A stretch of DNA of 64,000 nt from Planctomycetota bacterium (GTDB lineage: Bacteria; Planctomycetota; Planctomycetia; Planctomycetales; Planctomycetaceae). Shown here one piece after another: positions 27,710 to 37,703 of the stretch. The position numbers were made by a program, and so were the translations under genes. The stretch covers positions 224,791 through 288,790 of the forward strand of contig JAURQH010000031.1 of NCBI GenBank assembly GCA_030836185.1. Direction: 5' to 3'. Position 1 is the stretch's first letter. Each line of letters opens with the position of its first letter. A model generated the notes under the pieces. It was not told where the DNA came from, ran no database searches, and was given only the letters and a program-made list of their open reading frames with translations.

Positions 27710-28347
27710 CGTTGACTCTGACTTTCTTGGTTTGCCGGTTCTTCGACGCAGTGAAGGACACGGCGGGGTTTCATGTTCGATTCTTACAACATGAGCACAG
27801 TGATGTTTCTTATGGGTTTCCTGCGATGAGGAGCTTGCTGCTTGTGATGCAGCACTCTGTTCGACAGGTTGTTGCGAAGCGGCTTGCTATGACACTTGCA
27901 ACATACAGGAGCCCAGTCCTTCTATTTGGACTGTGGGCCAAAGCAACGCGATGGATGTGTGAGGTGGTCACATAATTAAATGTATGTGACGAGTTCCATC
28001 ACGAAATAATCGCAGTGAAGAGTGACATGTGGTTTTGTTACTGGAAAATCCATTTGCCAGCCAAATTGTTGCTGCGATTCAACACTTCCTCCAACTCTAG
28101 CATTATAAAAAGAATGGGCTGCAAGCGTAAAGCCTGGAAAAGCAAGTGGAGTTCTAACCTTCATAACACGCATTATCGTCGATATTTACAGTTGTCGGTA
28201 GTTCAGCATCGACTCTGTATGAAGAATTCTGATTTGAGGAGATCAAGCAGAGAAGTGCCGCTCTCGAACGTCATAAAACGGAGATTTGTTGCACTTTTGC
28301 ATGATACTTAGCTTGCTCCGTGCTGGATTTTCGATGCGGTTCAAATT
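27710..28347. other. Long intergenic region, no gene supported
   Basis: About 640 bases between sulP and the DUF692 operon. A 65-codon minus-strand frame (27976-28173) and a 98-codon plus-strand frame (28015-28311) cross it; neither has a ribosome site or family features. I see no terminator hairpin or repeat. Confidence 0.5.
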
Positions 28348-29127
28348 TTATCGAATGGTGGCGAGTTTAATTTCGACCAGTTCCAAACACAATTCCATCA
28401 ACTCATCGCGAGACATCTTGAAAGTCATGGCGGCTTGCAGATTGTCGAGAGTTGTGGGGCCACTTTCATGAAGTACGTCGATCAATTCTAATCCGTCGTC
28501 TTCCAGCAAGGCCGTTCGAATATCGTTCTTCACCGGATAAAACTGAACAATGGCGGGGACTTCCGCATCGTCGCCAAGTAACGCTGTTGTTTTGAAAGTC
28601 GTTCGCACGCAAATCGGATTCACTTGGATTTGTAACTTATCATCTTCGCCAAAGTCTTCAGCCAATTTCTCGGCAACGGTGAGTTGTCCCTGAAAAGAGA
28701 CATGTGCCAATCGGTTCTCTCGGGCGACATCTTCAATTTTATGGCGTGCCTGCTGGCAGCGAATAGCGTCTTTCTGTTCTTCACTCAGTTCCAGTTGGCT
28801 AGGGAGCCAATCGAGAAATCGCTCGCCGTCAGAAATTCCTGTATCGTACGCCAACAGAGGCAATGTTTTGACATAGGTCACAACTTGCTCTTCAAATTCT
28901 TCTTCGTCAAAAAATTCGGCCACAAACTCAACCTGGTCTTTCACCTTGTTGAATCGCTTATCGAGATTTCCATCGGTAAACATTTTGAGCATGTCGGCCG
29001 TGTTACCGGACTTCAGATCCCCCACGACTTCGTCGTTATGTGCGATGGAAAGAGCTTCGGCGTATTTATCGAGTTGTTTCCGGTATGGGTCTGGCATGGC
29101 GTTCTCATCTGCTGTTGTGGATGGCAT
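28348..29127 (-). CDS. Uncharacterised partner of the DUF692 protein
   Basis: 259 residues, acidic, no signal peptide or membrane segment. I do not recognise the family. The middle (residues about 95-150) is helical and charged; the last 45 residues (LIDVLHESGPTTLDNLQAAM, then FKMSRDELMELCLELV) look like a winged-helix fold. Its start overlaps the stop of the DUF692 gene by one base (TAATG), so the two are translationally coupled. DUF692 enzymes often need a dedicated partner protein that recruits a peptide substrate (MbnC, TglI, DUF2063); this protein sits in that place but does not look like those. Confidence 0.8.
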   Translation of the reverse strand: MPSTTADENAMPDPYRKQLDKYAEALSIAHNDEVVGDLKSGNTADMLKMFTDGNLDKRFNKVKDQVEFVAEFFDEEEFEEQVVTYVKTLPLLAYDTGISDGERFLDWLPSQLELSEEQKDAIRCQQARHKIEDVARENRLAHVSFQGQLTVAEKLAEDFGEDDKLQIQVNPICVRTTFKTTALLGDDAEVPAIVQFYPVKNDIRTALLEDDGLELIDVLHESGPTTLDNLQAAMTFKMSRDELMELCLELVEIKLATIR

Positions 29128-30038
29128 TACGCAGAGACAGCGTAAACTTCTTCCATAATGTCACGAACTTGTTTGGCTTCACTTCGCCATCCGGCTTCGT
29201 CCGGGAACTCCTGGTCTCTTTCAATGAAGACCGCGGAGACTTTGCCTTTGCTTAGCTCCAGAGCGAAACGATACAAGTCGAAGACATCGTCGGGAATCGG
29301 ATGCGAATGACTATCGATGTATTCTTTCACCTTTTCGTCGTACACACCACCCGCCAAGTGCATCTGGACAGCATCAGCGTGGGGCATCACTCCTTTGATA
29401 AATTCATAGGCATCATAGCCGAAGTTAACGGAATTGGCGTAAACATTGGTCACATCGAGTAGCCAACCACTCCCGGAGCGTTTCAGGGTTTCGGTCAAGA
29501 ATTCTTGTTCGTTCATTTCTCCCGCAAACTCGAATAAGTACGCCACGTTCTCAAGATAGAAACGACGGTCTCCAAAATAATTCTGGACGACATCGAGGTT
29601 TCGGACGGTCGCTTCGAGAGCGTCCTGGGTGTATGGCGGTGGAGCGAAGTGTCCCATTTCGACCCCTTCGTGAGCATTCCGAGTGAAGCCGAGATGATCG
29701 CTGATGGAGTCGGCGCCGTTCTCGTCGGCAATCTCTTTCAGTGCCTTCATATTTTTTTCGCCGGGAGGATCGGCAGACGCCACAGATAGTTTTAAGGCGT
29801 GGATACTGACATGATCGAAATTGAGATCTTGTAGATACTTCTCGACACGTAACGGGTCATCGGCCCGTTCAAATGTGATTTCACAGCCGTTAATAGCTGG
29901 ATCTGTCAAGATCGGTCGATTTTGTTCGCGGAGTGCATATCCGATGGTCGGTAACATTCGCAGCCCCTTTCCAATATCCCTGAAGAAAGTTTTTGGTGAC
30001 CTCAAAGGTGAATCCGGTATTTGAATCTTTTTGGACAT
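29127..30038 (-). CDS. DUF692 / MNIO-family iron oxidase
   Basis: 303 residues from the ATG at 30038; an upstream in-frame ATG at 30083 falls right behind the pilT terminator and is less likely. The family is a TIM-barrel multinuclear non-heme iron oxidase (MbnB, TglH and relatives) that oxidises Cys, Asp or other residues of peptides. Likely metal ligands are present: HVSIHAL, SDHLGF, YLENVAYL, LLDVTNV, MHLAGG, the SHSHPIPDD segment and IERD. The operon contains one further gene, coupled by TAATG. No Cys-rich precursor peptide is visible within the operon, so the substrate is unknown. Confidence 0.88.
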   Translation of the reverse strand: MSKKIQIPDSPLRSPKTFFRDIGKGLRMLPTIGYALREQNRPILTDPAINGCEITFERADDPLRVEKYLQDLNFDHVSIHALKLSVASADPPGEKNMKALKEIADENGADSISDHLGFTRNAHEGVEMGHFAPPPYTQDALEATVRNLDVVQNYFGDRRFYLENVAYLFEFAGEMNEQEFLTETLKRSGSGWLLDVTNVYANSVNFGYDAYEFIKGVMPHADAVQMHLAGGVYDEKVKEYIDSHSHPIPDDVFDLYRFALELSKGKVSAVFIERDQEFPDEAGWRSEAKQVRDIMEEVYAVSA

Positions 30039-30084
30039 CGCCTTTCGCGGTTTTCTCAAGCAGTCTCCGAAAATTATAACCATG

Positions 30085-30108
30085 AAAAAACCCCGGAACG
30101 ATCCGGGG
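30085..30108 (-). terminator. Terminator between pilT and DUF692 gene
   Basis: Perfect stem CCCCGGA/TCCGGGG followed by six T on the minus strand, ending two bases before an ATG at 30083. It closes the pilT transcript and argues that the DUF692 operon has its own promoter or a later start codon. Confidence 0.9.
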
Positions 30109-30136
30109 TTCGAATTCTGAAAACACGCAAGCCGTA

Positions 30137-31285
30137 TTACAAAATAGCAGCCGCTTTGACGTTGATTCCTTTGAGCTGCATTTTGAGTTCTTCGACATTC
30201 GGGGAAATTTCGAATGCGGCTGCACGACTGACCAACTCCTGATTGATGAAGTAGTACAAACTATCGTTAAACAACTGCATGCCGTCATCTTTCCCGATGC
30301 GAATGGCGGCCGCTAATTTTTCGTCCTGTTCTTCAAGAACCAATTTGCGGACCGTTGGATTGAAACGCATAATTTCGACAATCGGCACACGGGATGGGGT
30401 ATCTACAACGGTTGCTAGAAGCTTTTGAGCGACAATTGCTCGCATGTTAAAGCCCATCGAACCGCGGATCGCATTATGCATGTCTTGTGGGAACAAGTCG
30501 AGAATACGACCCACGGTACTCGCGGCTCCCGATGCGTGAATAGTCCCGAACACCAAGTGACCGGTCTCAGCAGCGTGAAGAGCCGTTTCAAATGTTTCGC
30601 GGTCACGCATTTCCCCCACCAGCATGATGTCGGGGTCTTCACGCACAGCATGTTTCATAGCGACATGAAAGTCGACAACATCTTGCCCGATCTCGCGTTG
30701 ATTAATGAGGCATTTATCGGATGTGTAAATAAATTCGATCGGGTCTTCGATGGTTAGAATATGTTTTCGATAGTTCTTATTCACCCAGTCGAGCATCGAA
30801 GCAATCGTCGTTGATTTCCCCGAACCGGTCACTCCGGCGAGCAATACCATCCCCTGATCGAATTTGCAAAGTTCTTCCATAACAGGTGGAAGATATAGCC
30901 CTTCGAAGTTCGGAATCGAACGCTCAATCTTACGAGCGACCATACCAACCTTGCTCAATTGAGTCATCAGGTTGACACGAAAACGCCAAGTATCTCCATC
31001 CTGAACGATCGTTTTGGCGAAGTCCGCCCCCCCATCGTTATGGAAGATTTCCAAGTTCCGCTGGTCCATCATCGGGAAGGTGAGCTTGATCATCTCTTCC
31101 TCGGAAATTGGATCCATTTCCAAAGCACGCAAGGTTCCTTTGACGCGAAAGATTGGTGGACGGTCGACTTGAAGGTGAATATCGGAACATCCATGTTTGA
31201 TCGCCAAGCGAAAGATCTTGTCGATCTCAATTTCTTGTTTAGGGACGAAAGTCGATTCGGTCCAACTGTTAACCGTTATTGCCAT
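30137..31285 (-). CDS. pilT: Type IV pilus retraction ATPase PilT-like
   Basis: 382 residues of the secretion ATPase superfamily. Walker A GVTGSGKST at 151-159 (K157), Asp box near TIEDPIEF, Walker B region REDPDIMLVGEMRD, and the His box TGHLVFGTIHAS are all present in the order expected for PilT. PilT hexamers power depolymerisation of type IV pili, giving twitching motility. No other pilus genes are adjacent except the distant DUF1559 pseudopilin. It could instead drive a related pseudopilus. It ends in a strong terminator and is followed by the unrelated DUF692 operon. Confidence 0.92.
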   Translation of the reverse strand: MAITVNSWTESTFVPKQEIEIDKIFRLAIKHGCSDIHLQVDRPPIFRVKGTLRALEMDPISEEEMIKLTFPMMDQRNLEIFHNDGGADFAKTIVQDGDTWRFRVNLMTQLSKVGMVARKIERSIPNFEGLYLPPVMEELCKFDQGMVLLAGVTGSGKSTTIASMLDWVNKNYRKHILTIEDPIEFIYTSDKCLINQREIGQDVVDFHVAMKHAVREDPDIMLVGEMRDRETFETALHAAETGHLVFGTIHASGAASTVGRILDLFPQDMHNAIRGSMGFNMRAIVAQKLLATVVDTPSRVPIVEIMRFNPTVRKLVLEEQDEKLAAAIRIGKDDGMQLFNDSLYYFINQELVSRAAAFEISPNVEELKMQLKGINVKAAAIL

Positions 31286-31340
31286 CAGACAAGCTTTCAG
31301 AAAATATTCAAAAGATGGGAATCAAAATTACGTGAGTTGA

Positions 31341-32120
31341 TTATACCGTCAAATTAAAGCGGACGGGAACCCCCTTTTCGGCAAGATAATGCTTTGTTTC
31401 ATCAATCGTGTATTCATTAAAGTGGAAGATGCTCGCCGCTAAAGCCGCACACGCACCGCCTGCGGTCACTGCTTCATACAAATGATGGGGGCTACCCGCC
31501 CCTCCACTCGCGACGACCGGGACTTGAACCGCGTCGGAGACGGCTTTGGTGATTTCGAGGTCGTAGCCATCTTTCGTCCCGTCCGCGTCCATCGATGTCA
31601 GAACGATCTCTCCAGCACCAAGTTTTTCAATTTCCTGCGCCCACTCCACAACTTGTAATCCGGTCGGAATACGACCGCCATTGATATGCACATCCCAAAA
31701 CTCTTCGCCCTCCTTATCGATGCGTTTGGGGTCAATATTCACAACAATACATTGACTGCCAAACCGGAGGGCGGCTTCTTTGACAAAGTCGGGATTTTTC
31801 ACTGCAGCCGTATTGATCGAGACCTTGTCGCATCCTGCACTCAATAATTGTCGGATGTCTTCAAGAGTTCTGATTCCTCCGCCGACCGTTAACGGCATGA
31901 AAATCACTTCTGATGTCCTACGCACGACATCCAATATGATTTCTCGCTCTTCATGCGATGCCGTAATGTCGAGAAAGACTAACTCATCAGCGCCCTCGTC
32001 CTCGTAGCGGCGAGCAATTTCGACCGGATCCCCCGCATCTCGCAGGTTCAAAAAGTTGACCCCTTTCACGACTCGTCCCGCGTGAACATCAAGACAAGGA
32101 ATAATCCGTTTCGCTAACAT
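31341..32120 (-). CDS. hisF: Imidazole glycerol phosphate synthase cyclase subunit
   Basis: 259 residues, standard length. HisF uses ammonia made by HisH to convert PRFAR to imidazole glycerol phosphate and AICAR in histidine synthesis. The (beta-alpha)8 barrel landmarks are [15 protein letters not shown] with the catalytic D11, [37 protein letters not shown] and [11 protein letters not shown]. HisH is not in the window. hisB and hisC lie 5 kb further along the same strand but are separated by mgtE and ribosomal protein genes, so the pathway is dispersed. Confidence 0.98.
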   Translation of the reverse strand: MLAKRIIPCLDVHAGRVVKGVNFLNLRDAGDPVEIARRYEDEGADELVFLDITASHEEREIILDVVRRTSEVIFMPLTVGGGIRTLEDIRQLLSAGCDKVSINTAAVKNPDFVKEAALRFGSQCIVVNIDPKRIDKEGEEFWDVHINGGRIPTGLQVVEWAQEIEKLGAGEIVLTSMDADGTKDGYDLEITKAVSDAVQVPVVASGGAGSPHHLYEAVTAGGACAALAASIFHFNEYTIDETKHYLAEKGVPVRFNLTV

Positions 32121-32220
32121 GATCTCTTTACCAATCCTGTGATTCTTATGTCTTATGGCATTCTTGTATTAATCAGATTAACAAATCATGCGTTTGTTCG
32201 GTATTAACCCAATCGGATTC

Positions 32221-33666
32221 TTATTCTGCCATGAGATACTGCGAGAGCAATTCGAGATTTTCACTGAACAACTTGCTGGAGAGATATTGATCTCCCTCTC
32301 GGAATTTCGGCTGGCCAACCAATCTTTCACCCCCGTATCGCGACACCCAACGCCCTTGGCCGTCAAGATCGGACAAAATCTGCTGAATTTTTGGCTCCAG
32401 ATATTTTCGAGAGCGATCTTGGGATTTTAGTTGGCCATCTCTTGTTAACTGTCGATAATGCCCCTCTAACGTCTCGAAATGGAGGTTCGTTTTCCATCCG
32501 TAATGGTCGGGGAGATTTGAATCATCGTGAGTCAACTGATACTTTCCAGCAATTCGCTCCATGTAGAGAGGACGGTTTGTTTTCAGCTCGTAATAACGTG
32601 CGGAACGACCATCTGGCAGGCGGGATTTCTTCAGGTAGCTGAGAGCCCTCGGTATCGGCTCCAAAAATCTCTCATATCCCGTTAGCTCGTAGGCTTTCAT
32701 CAAGACAGCAATAGCATCCTCCGATTCTCTCCCGCTGATTGCCGGTGGTTCGAATGCGCGTGCCCAACAGGGTTGCATGTCGAAGTTATATTGTTGGGCC
32801 CAGGCGGGTTGAGGATTGGGCATTTGAGCCAGAATCAGAAAGTCTCCCAGTGAAACGATTGCATCCCGATACCGAGGGTGTCGATAGATTTCCCAAGCAT
32901 CGTTGAGAGTCTCAAAAACATAACCGCACAAATCATCATTAAGCGTGTAGAGATCCCAGTACTCTTTAATACGGTTCTCGGTACGCCAATCATAATCCGG
33001 GTAGTTCGCTTTTTTGAGAGGCTGCACGCTGATTCCTTCTTCGTCCCAACCTTGAGGAAACGCGCCGTTCGGAAATTGAGCAGCGATTAAAGCATCGAGA
33101 GCAATTTGAGTCGCTTCATGAATCTGTTTGTGATTGAAATGCAATGCGCGATCCGTCTGCATTAACAAACGAAGTGCCGATTGACCGATCCCGTCATCCA
33201 GAGTTGAGAAGTTGCGATTTCTGCCACCACCTTTGCCGTTTCGATAGCGAGAAAGTTGTGTTCCCTTCGGATCGAAATCAATCGAGTTCGTCCAACCCCC
33301 CGACTCTAGCTGACCATAAATTAAAGATTCTGCCGCAGCGGTGGCGGCTTTCAGATATAGCTCATCACCAGTGGCTTCCCAAGCACGCAGATAGGCCAAA
33401 CCAACCGTCGGTGTGCCGGGGGGTTGCACCCAAACCTGATCCTTTGTCGCGGAACCTTCACCCCAGCGAATCTTCAGGTCGGGAGAATAATGATAAACGT
33501 AACCACCATGTGTAGAGACGGTTTCGAAATAGTACGTGGTGGCCTTTTTTATTGCCTTGCGTACGTCACTGGGCAACGTGGATGATTGTGCCCAAGCACC
33601 TGTCCCTACCAGCGAGCAGCTTACTGAAGACAAGATACAGCCAAGGTAAATGAACAACCGTCTCAT
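32221..33666 (-). CDS. Secreted PL10-like pectate lyase / alpha-toroid enzyme
   Basis: 481 residues with a signal peptide ([19 protein letters not shown], ending GAWAQ). The mature protein has repeated helical hairpins of an (alpha/alpha) toroid. Segments such as [33 protein letters not shown] and [15 protein letters not shown] resemble the pectic acid lyase family PL10 (PF09492), which cleaves polygalacturonate by beta-elimination. A different uronate lyase or an inactive relative is possible, because the catalytic residues cannot be checked here. It lies 100 bases upstream of hisF on the same strand; the link is probably accidental. Confidence 0.7.
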   Translation of the reverse strand: MRRLFIYLGCILSSVSCSLVGTGAWAQSSTLPSDVRKAIKKATTYYFETVSTHGGYVYHYSPDLKIRWGEGSATKDQVWVQPPGTPTVGLAYLRAWEATGDELYLKAATAAAESLIYGQLESGGWTNSIDFDPKGTQLSRYRNGKGGGRNRNFSTLDDGIGQSALRLLMQTDRALHFNHKQIHEATQIALDALIAAQFPNGAFPQGWDEEGISVQPLKKANYPDYDWRTENRIKEYWDLYTLNDDLCGYVFETLNDAWEIYRHPRYRDAIVSLGDFLILAQMPNPQPAWAQQYNFDMQPCWARAFEPPAISGRESEDAIAVLMKAYELTGYERFLEPIPRALSYLKKSRLPDGRSARYYELKTNRPLYMERIAGKYQLTHDDSNLPDHYGWKTNLHFETLEGHYRQLTRDGQLKSQDRSRKYLEPKIQQILSDLDGQGRWVSRYGGERLVGQPKFREGDQYLSSKLFSENLELLSQYLMAE

Positions 33667-33702
33667 TTCAGAATTTCCCGAGTGAAGTATGGTCGTTCCA
33701 TC

Positions 33703-35076
33703 TTACCCCGGCTCCACGCGACCCAATAATAAAATCGCGACAGAATAATAGATCACGACACCAAGAATATCGACGATTGCTGCAATCAACGGGTTTGACA
33801 TGAGTGCAGGGTCCATTCCAAATTTTCGAAATAGAATCGGTAGCATCGCACCGCTACACGTCCCCAGAGTGACGACCATTGCCACAGTGACCGCCACAAC
33901 AATACCTTCGACCTTGCCAACAAACATCCAGCCGAAACTGAAACCGATCAGTGCCAGAAATGTTCCCAGCGTGAGCCCCATGATTAACTCACGTCGGGCA
34001 AGCCGAAGATGGGGGGATTGTGTTTGTTGATCATCAACGGCCAAAAATCGAATGATTAAGGTTGCAGATTGTGATCCTGCGTTTCCACCACTTGCTAATA
34101 CCAGAGGCAAGAACAGGATCATCCAAGTGTAAGCTTCCGAAACCGACTCGTACTGTCTCAACATCGCGGCAGTCGCCACGGCAGCCGACGAAAGAATGCC
34201 TAGCCAGATACCACGTTTGTGTAACAATGTGAAAAGAGGTGTTTCCAGATAACTGTCTTCCAAAGGGGCAACGGCACCAGCCATATGAGCATCTTCGGTG
34301 GCTTCCTCTTCCAGAACATCCATTGCATCATCGTGTGTGACAATCCCGACAAGTCGATTTTGGTTATCGACAACAGGGATCGCGATGAAATTATACTTTT
34401 GCATTTCACCGGCAACAAATTCTTGATCGTCGTCAACGCGTACCGAGATCACATCTCGCTTCATGAGTTCTGTTAATACCGTCTCTGGTTTGGCTAAAAT
34501 GAGATCGCGTAAAGAAACAAATCCCAACAGATGACGACCATCATCAATGACGTAGACATAGTAAATGGTCTCGCGATCAGGAGCCTGTTTGCGGAGTTTT
34601 TCCAGTGCATCCCGAACGGTAATATTTTCAGGCAGCAAGGCATACTCGGTTGTCATGATTGCGCCGGCTGATTCCTCGGGGAAGGAAAGCAGCTTGCGAA
34701 TATCGTTTCGTTCGGCCTGAGCAATTAACGGCAGTAAGCCTTCGACTTGCTCATCGCTCAACCGGGATAGCAGATCGACCCGGTCATCGGACGACATTTC
34801 CTCTAACCAGCGAGAGAGTCGTTTACGGTCATTACGTTCAAGATCTTCAACAAGTGAAAGTTGTAGCGGTAGCGGTAAAAACTCGAGTATTTGGACTTGC
34901 TTGAGAAGTTCGCAGGAGTTCAGAACCTCGAGTATCTCGACAACTTCAAAACCTTCCAGGACTTCCGCAGTGACCGCAGGGTGGAGAACATCACAAAATT
35001 CTGACACTCCCGAATGATCAGTTTCGATCAACATTTGCTGTAAATCAGGTTTTAGGAGTGAGTGATACATACTCAT
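33703..35076 (-). CDS. mgtE: Magnesium transporter MgtE
   Basis: 457 residues, usual length. N-terminal helical MgtE_N domain (VEDLERNDRKRLSRWLEEMS, LLPLIAQAERNDIRKLL), a CBS pair near 140-255 (YALLPENITVRDAL, MKRDVISVRVDDDQEFVAGE, NRLVGIVTHDDAMDV), a connecting helix and five C-terminal membrane segments with LPLVLASGGNAGSQSATLI, the pore region. MgtE is a dimeric Mg2+ channel gated by cytosolic Mg2+ through the N and CBS domains. Start ATG at 35076, with a second ATG two codons on. The gene follows the rpsI terminator, so it should have its own promoter. Confidence 0.97.
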   Translation of the reverse strand: MSMYHSLLKPDLQQMLIETDHSGVSEFCDVLHPAVTAEVLEGFEVVEILEVLNSCELLKQVQILEFLPLPLQLSLVEDLERNDRKRLSRWLEEMSSDDRVDLLSRLSDEQVEGLLPLIAQAERNDIRKLLSFPEESAGAIMTTEYALLPENITVRDALEKLRKQAPDRETIYYVYVIDDGRHLLGFVSLRDLILAKPETVLTELMKRDVISVRVDDDQEFVAGEMQKYNFIAIPVVDNQNRLVGIVTHDDAMDVLEEEATEDAHMAGAVAPLEDSYLETPLFTLLHKRGIWLGILSSAAVATAAMLRQYESVSEAYTWMILFLPLVLASGGNAGSQSATLIIRFLAVDDQQTQSPHLRLARRELIMGLTLGTFLALIGFSFGWMFVGKVEGIVVAVTVAMVVTLGTCSGAMLPILFRKFGMDPALMSNPLIAAIVDILGVVIYYSVAILLLGRVEPG

Positions 35077-35136
35077 GTCTCTGGATCGATTCCCAATGAA
35101 AAAAAGTTTGTTTCAAAGTGAAAATGATTCGACGAT

Positions 35137-35170
35137 AAAAAACCCCTCGCGGAATCATCCGAAAGGGGTT
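35137..35170 (-). terminator. Terminator after rpsI
   Basis: On the minus strand ACCCCT...AGGGGTTTTTT with an inner CGGATGATTCCG stem, 32 bases beyond the rpsI stop. It ends the rplM-rpsI operon. Confidence 0.88.
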
Positions 35171-35201
35171 GTTATTCAAACTGAAATGTGAACCAGAAGG
35201 C

Positions 35202-35819
35202 TCAGCGTTTGGAGAACTGGAAGCTCTTGCGTGCTTTCTTGAATCCAAACTTCTTACGTTCAACCATCCGAGAATCACGAGTCAGGAAGCCGTTGTGGGA
35301 CAGTATGGAATGTAGTGAGGCGTCTTGAACGTGCAGAGCACGGGCGAGACCTAAAATGACAGCACCACTTTGGCCAGTGATTCCGCCGCCATCAACACGC
35401 ACCCAGACATCAACCTTGCCCGTTTTTTCAGTCTTTTCAAGGACTGCCAAGATTTTCTTACAATGTCGTTCAACTGGGAAAAACTCGGCCAGTTCTTTAC
35501 CGTTGACGGTGAACTTGCCCTTACCAGCTTGAACGCGAACACGAGCCACAGAAGTCTTACGACGACCCGTTCCCATCGCGACGCCGAATTTGTCAATCTT
35601 CCCGCGAACAACGGGTTCAAAATCGGGATCGACTTCTTCGGGAATGGCGTCAGAACCGATTTCCAAACCGTCCGCTACGGATTCGGTCGTCTCTGGTTCC
35701 GCAGCGACCTCTTCAGTTGCGGCAACAGGTTCTTCCGTTGTCTCAGTCGTGGGAGTTTCATCCACTTGTGCTTCGGGAGTTTCTTCGACAGGTTTGTCTT
35801 CGGTGTTGTCGGTCGACAT
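35202..35819 (-). CDS. rpsI: 30S ribosomal protein S9 with acidic N-terminal extension
   Basis: 205 residues from the ATG at 35819 (another ATG lies at 35828). The last 130 residues are ordinary S9: MGTGRRKTSVARVRVQAGKG, GQSGAVILGLARAL, and the conserved C-terminal tail ending FQFSKR, whose last Arg contacts P-site tRNA. In front of this is an extra stretch of about 70 residues that is almost only Glu, Thr, Val, Ala, Pro and Asp, certainly disordered and highly negative. It is downstream of rplM in the standard rplM-rpsI pair with a gap of about 60 bases and is followed by a terminator. Confidence 0.96.
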   Translation of the reverse strand: MSTDNTEDKPVEETPEAQVDETPTTETTEEPVAATEEVAAEPETTESVADGLEIGSDAIPEEVDPDFEPVVRGKIDKFGVAMGTGRRKTSVARVRVQAGKGKFTVNGKELAEFFPVERHCKKILAVLEKTEKTGKVDVWVRVDGGGITGQSGAVILGLARALHVQDASLHSILSHNGFLTRDSRMVERKKFGFKKARKSFQFSKR

Positions 35820-35878
35820 ACGAATCATCAATTCCGTTTATAAAGTGTGCTGTGATTCAGAGAAACAAGCAGGCAGAT

Positions 35879-36364
35879 TTATGGTTTCAGGTAGTCAGGC
35901 AGTTCAGTCGGGCATTGAGCTTGATAAATGTGCTCGGTGCCGACAACAAGTTTGAGCTTGCGTAACATCTGCCGTCCCAGTTTGTTTTTGGGGAGCATGC
36001 GACGAACCGCTTCGTGCAAGATTTTTTCAGGGTGTTTTTCCCAAACTTGCAGAGCTGACTCAATCACACGACCACTCGGGTAGCCCGTGTAGTGGTCGTA
36101 GGTCTTTCGCTCAGTTTTTTGAGTGTAATAAGGCATCTTGGGATGTGTGATCGGTTTGCCGCTAAAACGGATGCGATCAGCGTTCAATACCACCACGTAA
36201 TCACCTGTATCAACATGTGGCGTGTACGTTGGTTTGTGTTTTCCCATCAGAACGGTGGCCAGTTTGGCGGCCAAACGTCCAACGATCATGTTGTCGGCGT
36301 CGACAACAAACCATTCGGATTTGTGTGTTTCTTTGCGGGCCATGGTAGACTTGCTGACAGTCAT
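35879..36364 (-). CDS. rplM: 50S ribosomal protein L13
   Basis: 161 residues. Core blocks are WFVVDADNMIVGRLAAKLAT, KPTYTPHVDTGDYVVVLNAD, and AVRRMLPKNKLGRQMLRKLK, in family order. There is a short N-terminal extension (MTVSKSTMARKETHKSE); an internal ATG eight codons in would give a length closer to the family norm. First gene of the rplM-rpsI operon. Confidence 0.97.
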   Translation of the reverse strand: MTVSKSTMARKETHKSEWFVVDADNMIVGRLAAKLATVLMGKHKPTYTPHVDTGDYVVVLNADRIRFSGKPITHPKMPYYTQKTERKTYDHYTGYPSGRVIESALQVWEKHPEKILHEAVRRMLPKNKLGRQMLRKLKLVVGTEHIYQAQCPTELPDYLKP

Positions 36365-37056
36365 GGCACATCCATTTCGTCGTAAGGTGTTGCAAACAAT
36401 ACAGATATGCCACGCTCAGGAGAGCAACAAAGGCATCTGTGAATCTTTAGCGCAATCAACTTGCGCTGGAATCGCAAAATCGTAGCGTTTCAGGCAGAGC
36501 TCTTCAACGCAAACGGGACAAAAAAACCGTCATTTCTGGGTCTTTGTCGAGTCGTTTGATCGGCTCAAGTCTAAATGGTAGGCCATCTTCCGTTTTGCAT
36601 ACCAGAGAATGCAAGAATAAAGGGAACAACCGAACTTACTTGGCGCACTGCGAGAAGTGTGGGTCACACTTCCTTCTCTCCGTAGGAGACCGCAGTCCAA
36701 AACCGAAACTTACGGTACTCCGTCCGCGTAAGACAACAGTTGAATTAACCTTGGCTTGCCCTCCGTATTGGCAAACGCTTCGTGTGTTCGGCCGTCCCCG
36801 GGGTTGCGGAGATCAGCACCTCGTGAAGCACTCGTGGCAAGATGCCGCAAGTTATCATTCCAACAATGAATCACTCACCAAATGCACCATCACACTTCAT
36901 CGAGATGTTCTGAAGATATCGCAAGCAACACTCATTGAAAAGGAGTCTCCCCGCACTTTTTGAGAGTTTTTAATTCCCGTTAAAAAACCGAACTGCAAGC
37001 TTGATTCTTGGTCAGTAATCTGACTCAAAAAAACGTCGCATCTTTTTCTCAAGTGT
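36365..37056. other. Long intergenic region, no gene supported
   Basis: About 690 bases between rplM and hisB, both on the minus strand. It must hold the rplM promoter and the 3' end of the his transcript. A plus-strand 139-codon frame (36544-36963) contains CEKCG but lacks a ribosome site and any family pattern, so it is not called. T-rich stretches near 36960-36990 could end the his transcript. Confidence 0.5.
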
Positions 37057-37650
37057 TCAGTCAGTCAATGTCCCTTTGGATGAGGGGACACCACTCTGGC
37101 GAGGGTCAACAGTCACGGCGATTCGTAACGCTCGCGCGCTGGCTTTGAATAATCCCTCAGCAATGTGATGGCTATTCGACCCGTGATGAACGACTTGATG
37201 CAAGTTCATCAAGCTGTTTGCGGATACAGCAGACCAGAAGACTTCGACAAGTTCGGTATCGAATTCACCGATCTTCTCACTCGGATATTCTGCTTGAGAA
37301 ACAAACCACATACGTCCGCTCAAATCGATTGCGGCAGTCGCGAGTGTTTCTTCCATGGGTAAAGTCATCGATCCATAGCGTGTGATTCCTGCTTTGTCGC
37401 CAAGTGCTTCATTGATCGCACGTCCCAGACAAATGCCGGTATCTTCAACGGTGTGATGCGAATCAACATGCAGATCTCCGACGGCTTTGACAGTCAAATC
37501 AAACAGGCCGTGACGGGCAAATAAGGTCAGCATGTGATCGAAAAAGCCGACACCGGTATCGATCTCGTGTTGACCGCTGCCATCCAGATTCAAAGAGAGT
37601 GTGATTTGAGTTTCGGCAGTTTGCCGAGTGATTGAGGCGGTTCGTGTCAT
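37057..37650 (-). CDS. hisB: Imidazoleglycerol-phosphate dehydratase
   Basis: 197 residues from the ATG at 37650, the length of single-function HisB. It dehydrates imidazole glycerol phosphate to imidazole acetol phosphate, the sixth step of histidine synthesis. The two metal-binding His-rich motifs are present: [18 protein letters not shown] and [20 protein letters not shown], plus [16 protein letters not shown]. Upstream frame extension is rejected, since the family starts at MTRTASI. It follows hisC after 53 bases, so the two form an operon. Confidence 0.97.
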   Translation of the reverse strand: MTRTASITRQTAETQITLSLNLDGSGQHEIDTGVGFFDHMLTLFARHGLFDLTVKAVGDLHVDSHHTVEDTGICLGRAINEALGDKAGITRYGSMTLPMEETLATAAIDLSGRMWFVSQAEYPSEKIGEFDTELVEVFWSAVSANSLMNLHQVVHHGSNSHHIAEGLFKASARALRIAVTVDPRQSGVPSSKGTLTD

Positions 37651-37703
37651 GACAGACTCTATTAACAGAGAAAAGTGTTTGGTGTGGTAAATTGGCCAGA
37701 CTG

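Noticed and set aside
27976..28173. 65-codon minus-strand frame downstream of the DUF692 operon as a possible precursor peptide
   Set aside because: It lacks a ribosome site, has few Cys, is 175 bases from the operon and shows no leader-like pattern.
36544..36963. 139-codon plus-strand frame with a CEKCG motif
   Set aside because: No ribosome site, no family resemblance, and a single CxxC is not enough evidence for a zinc-ribbon gene.
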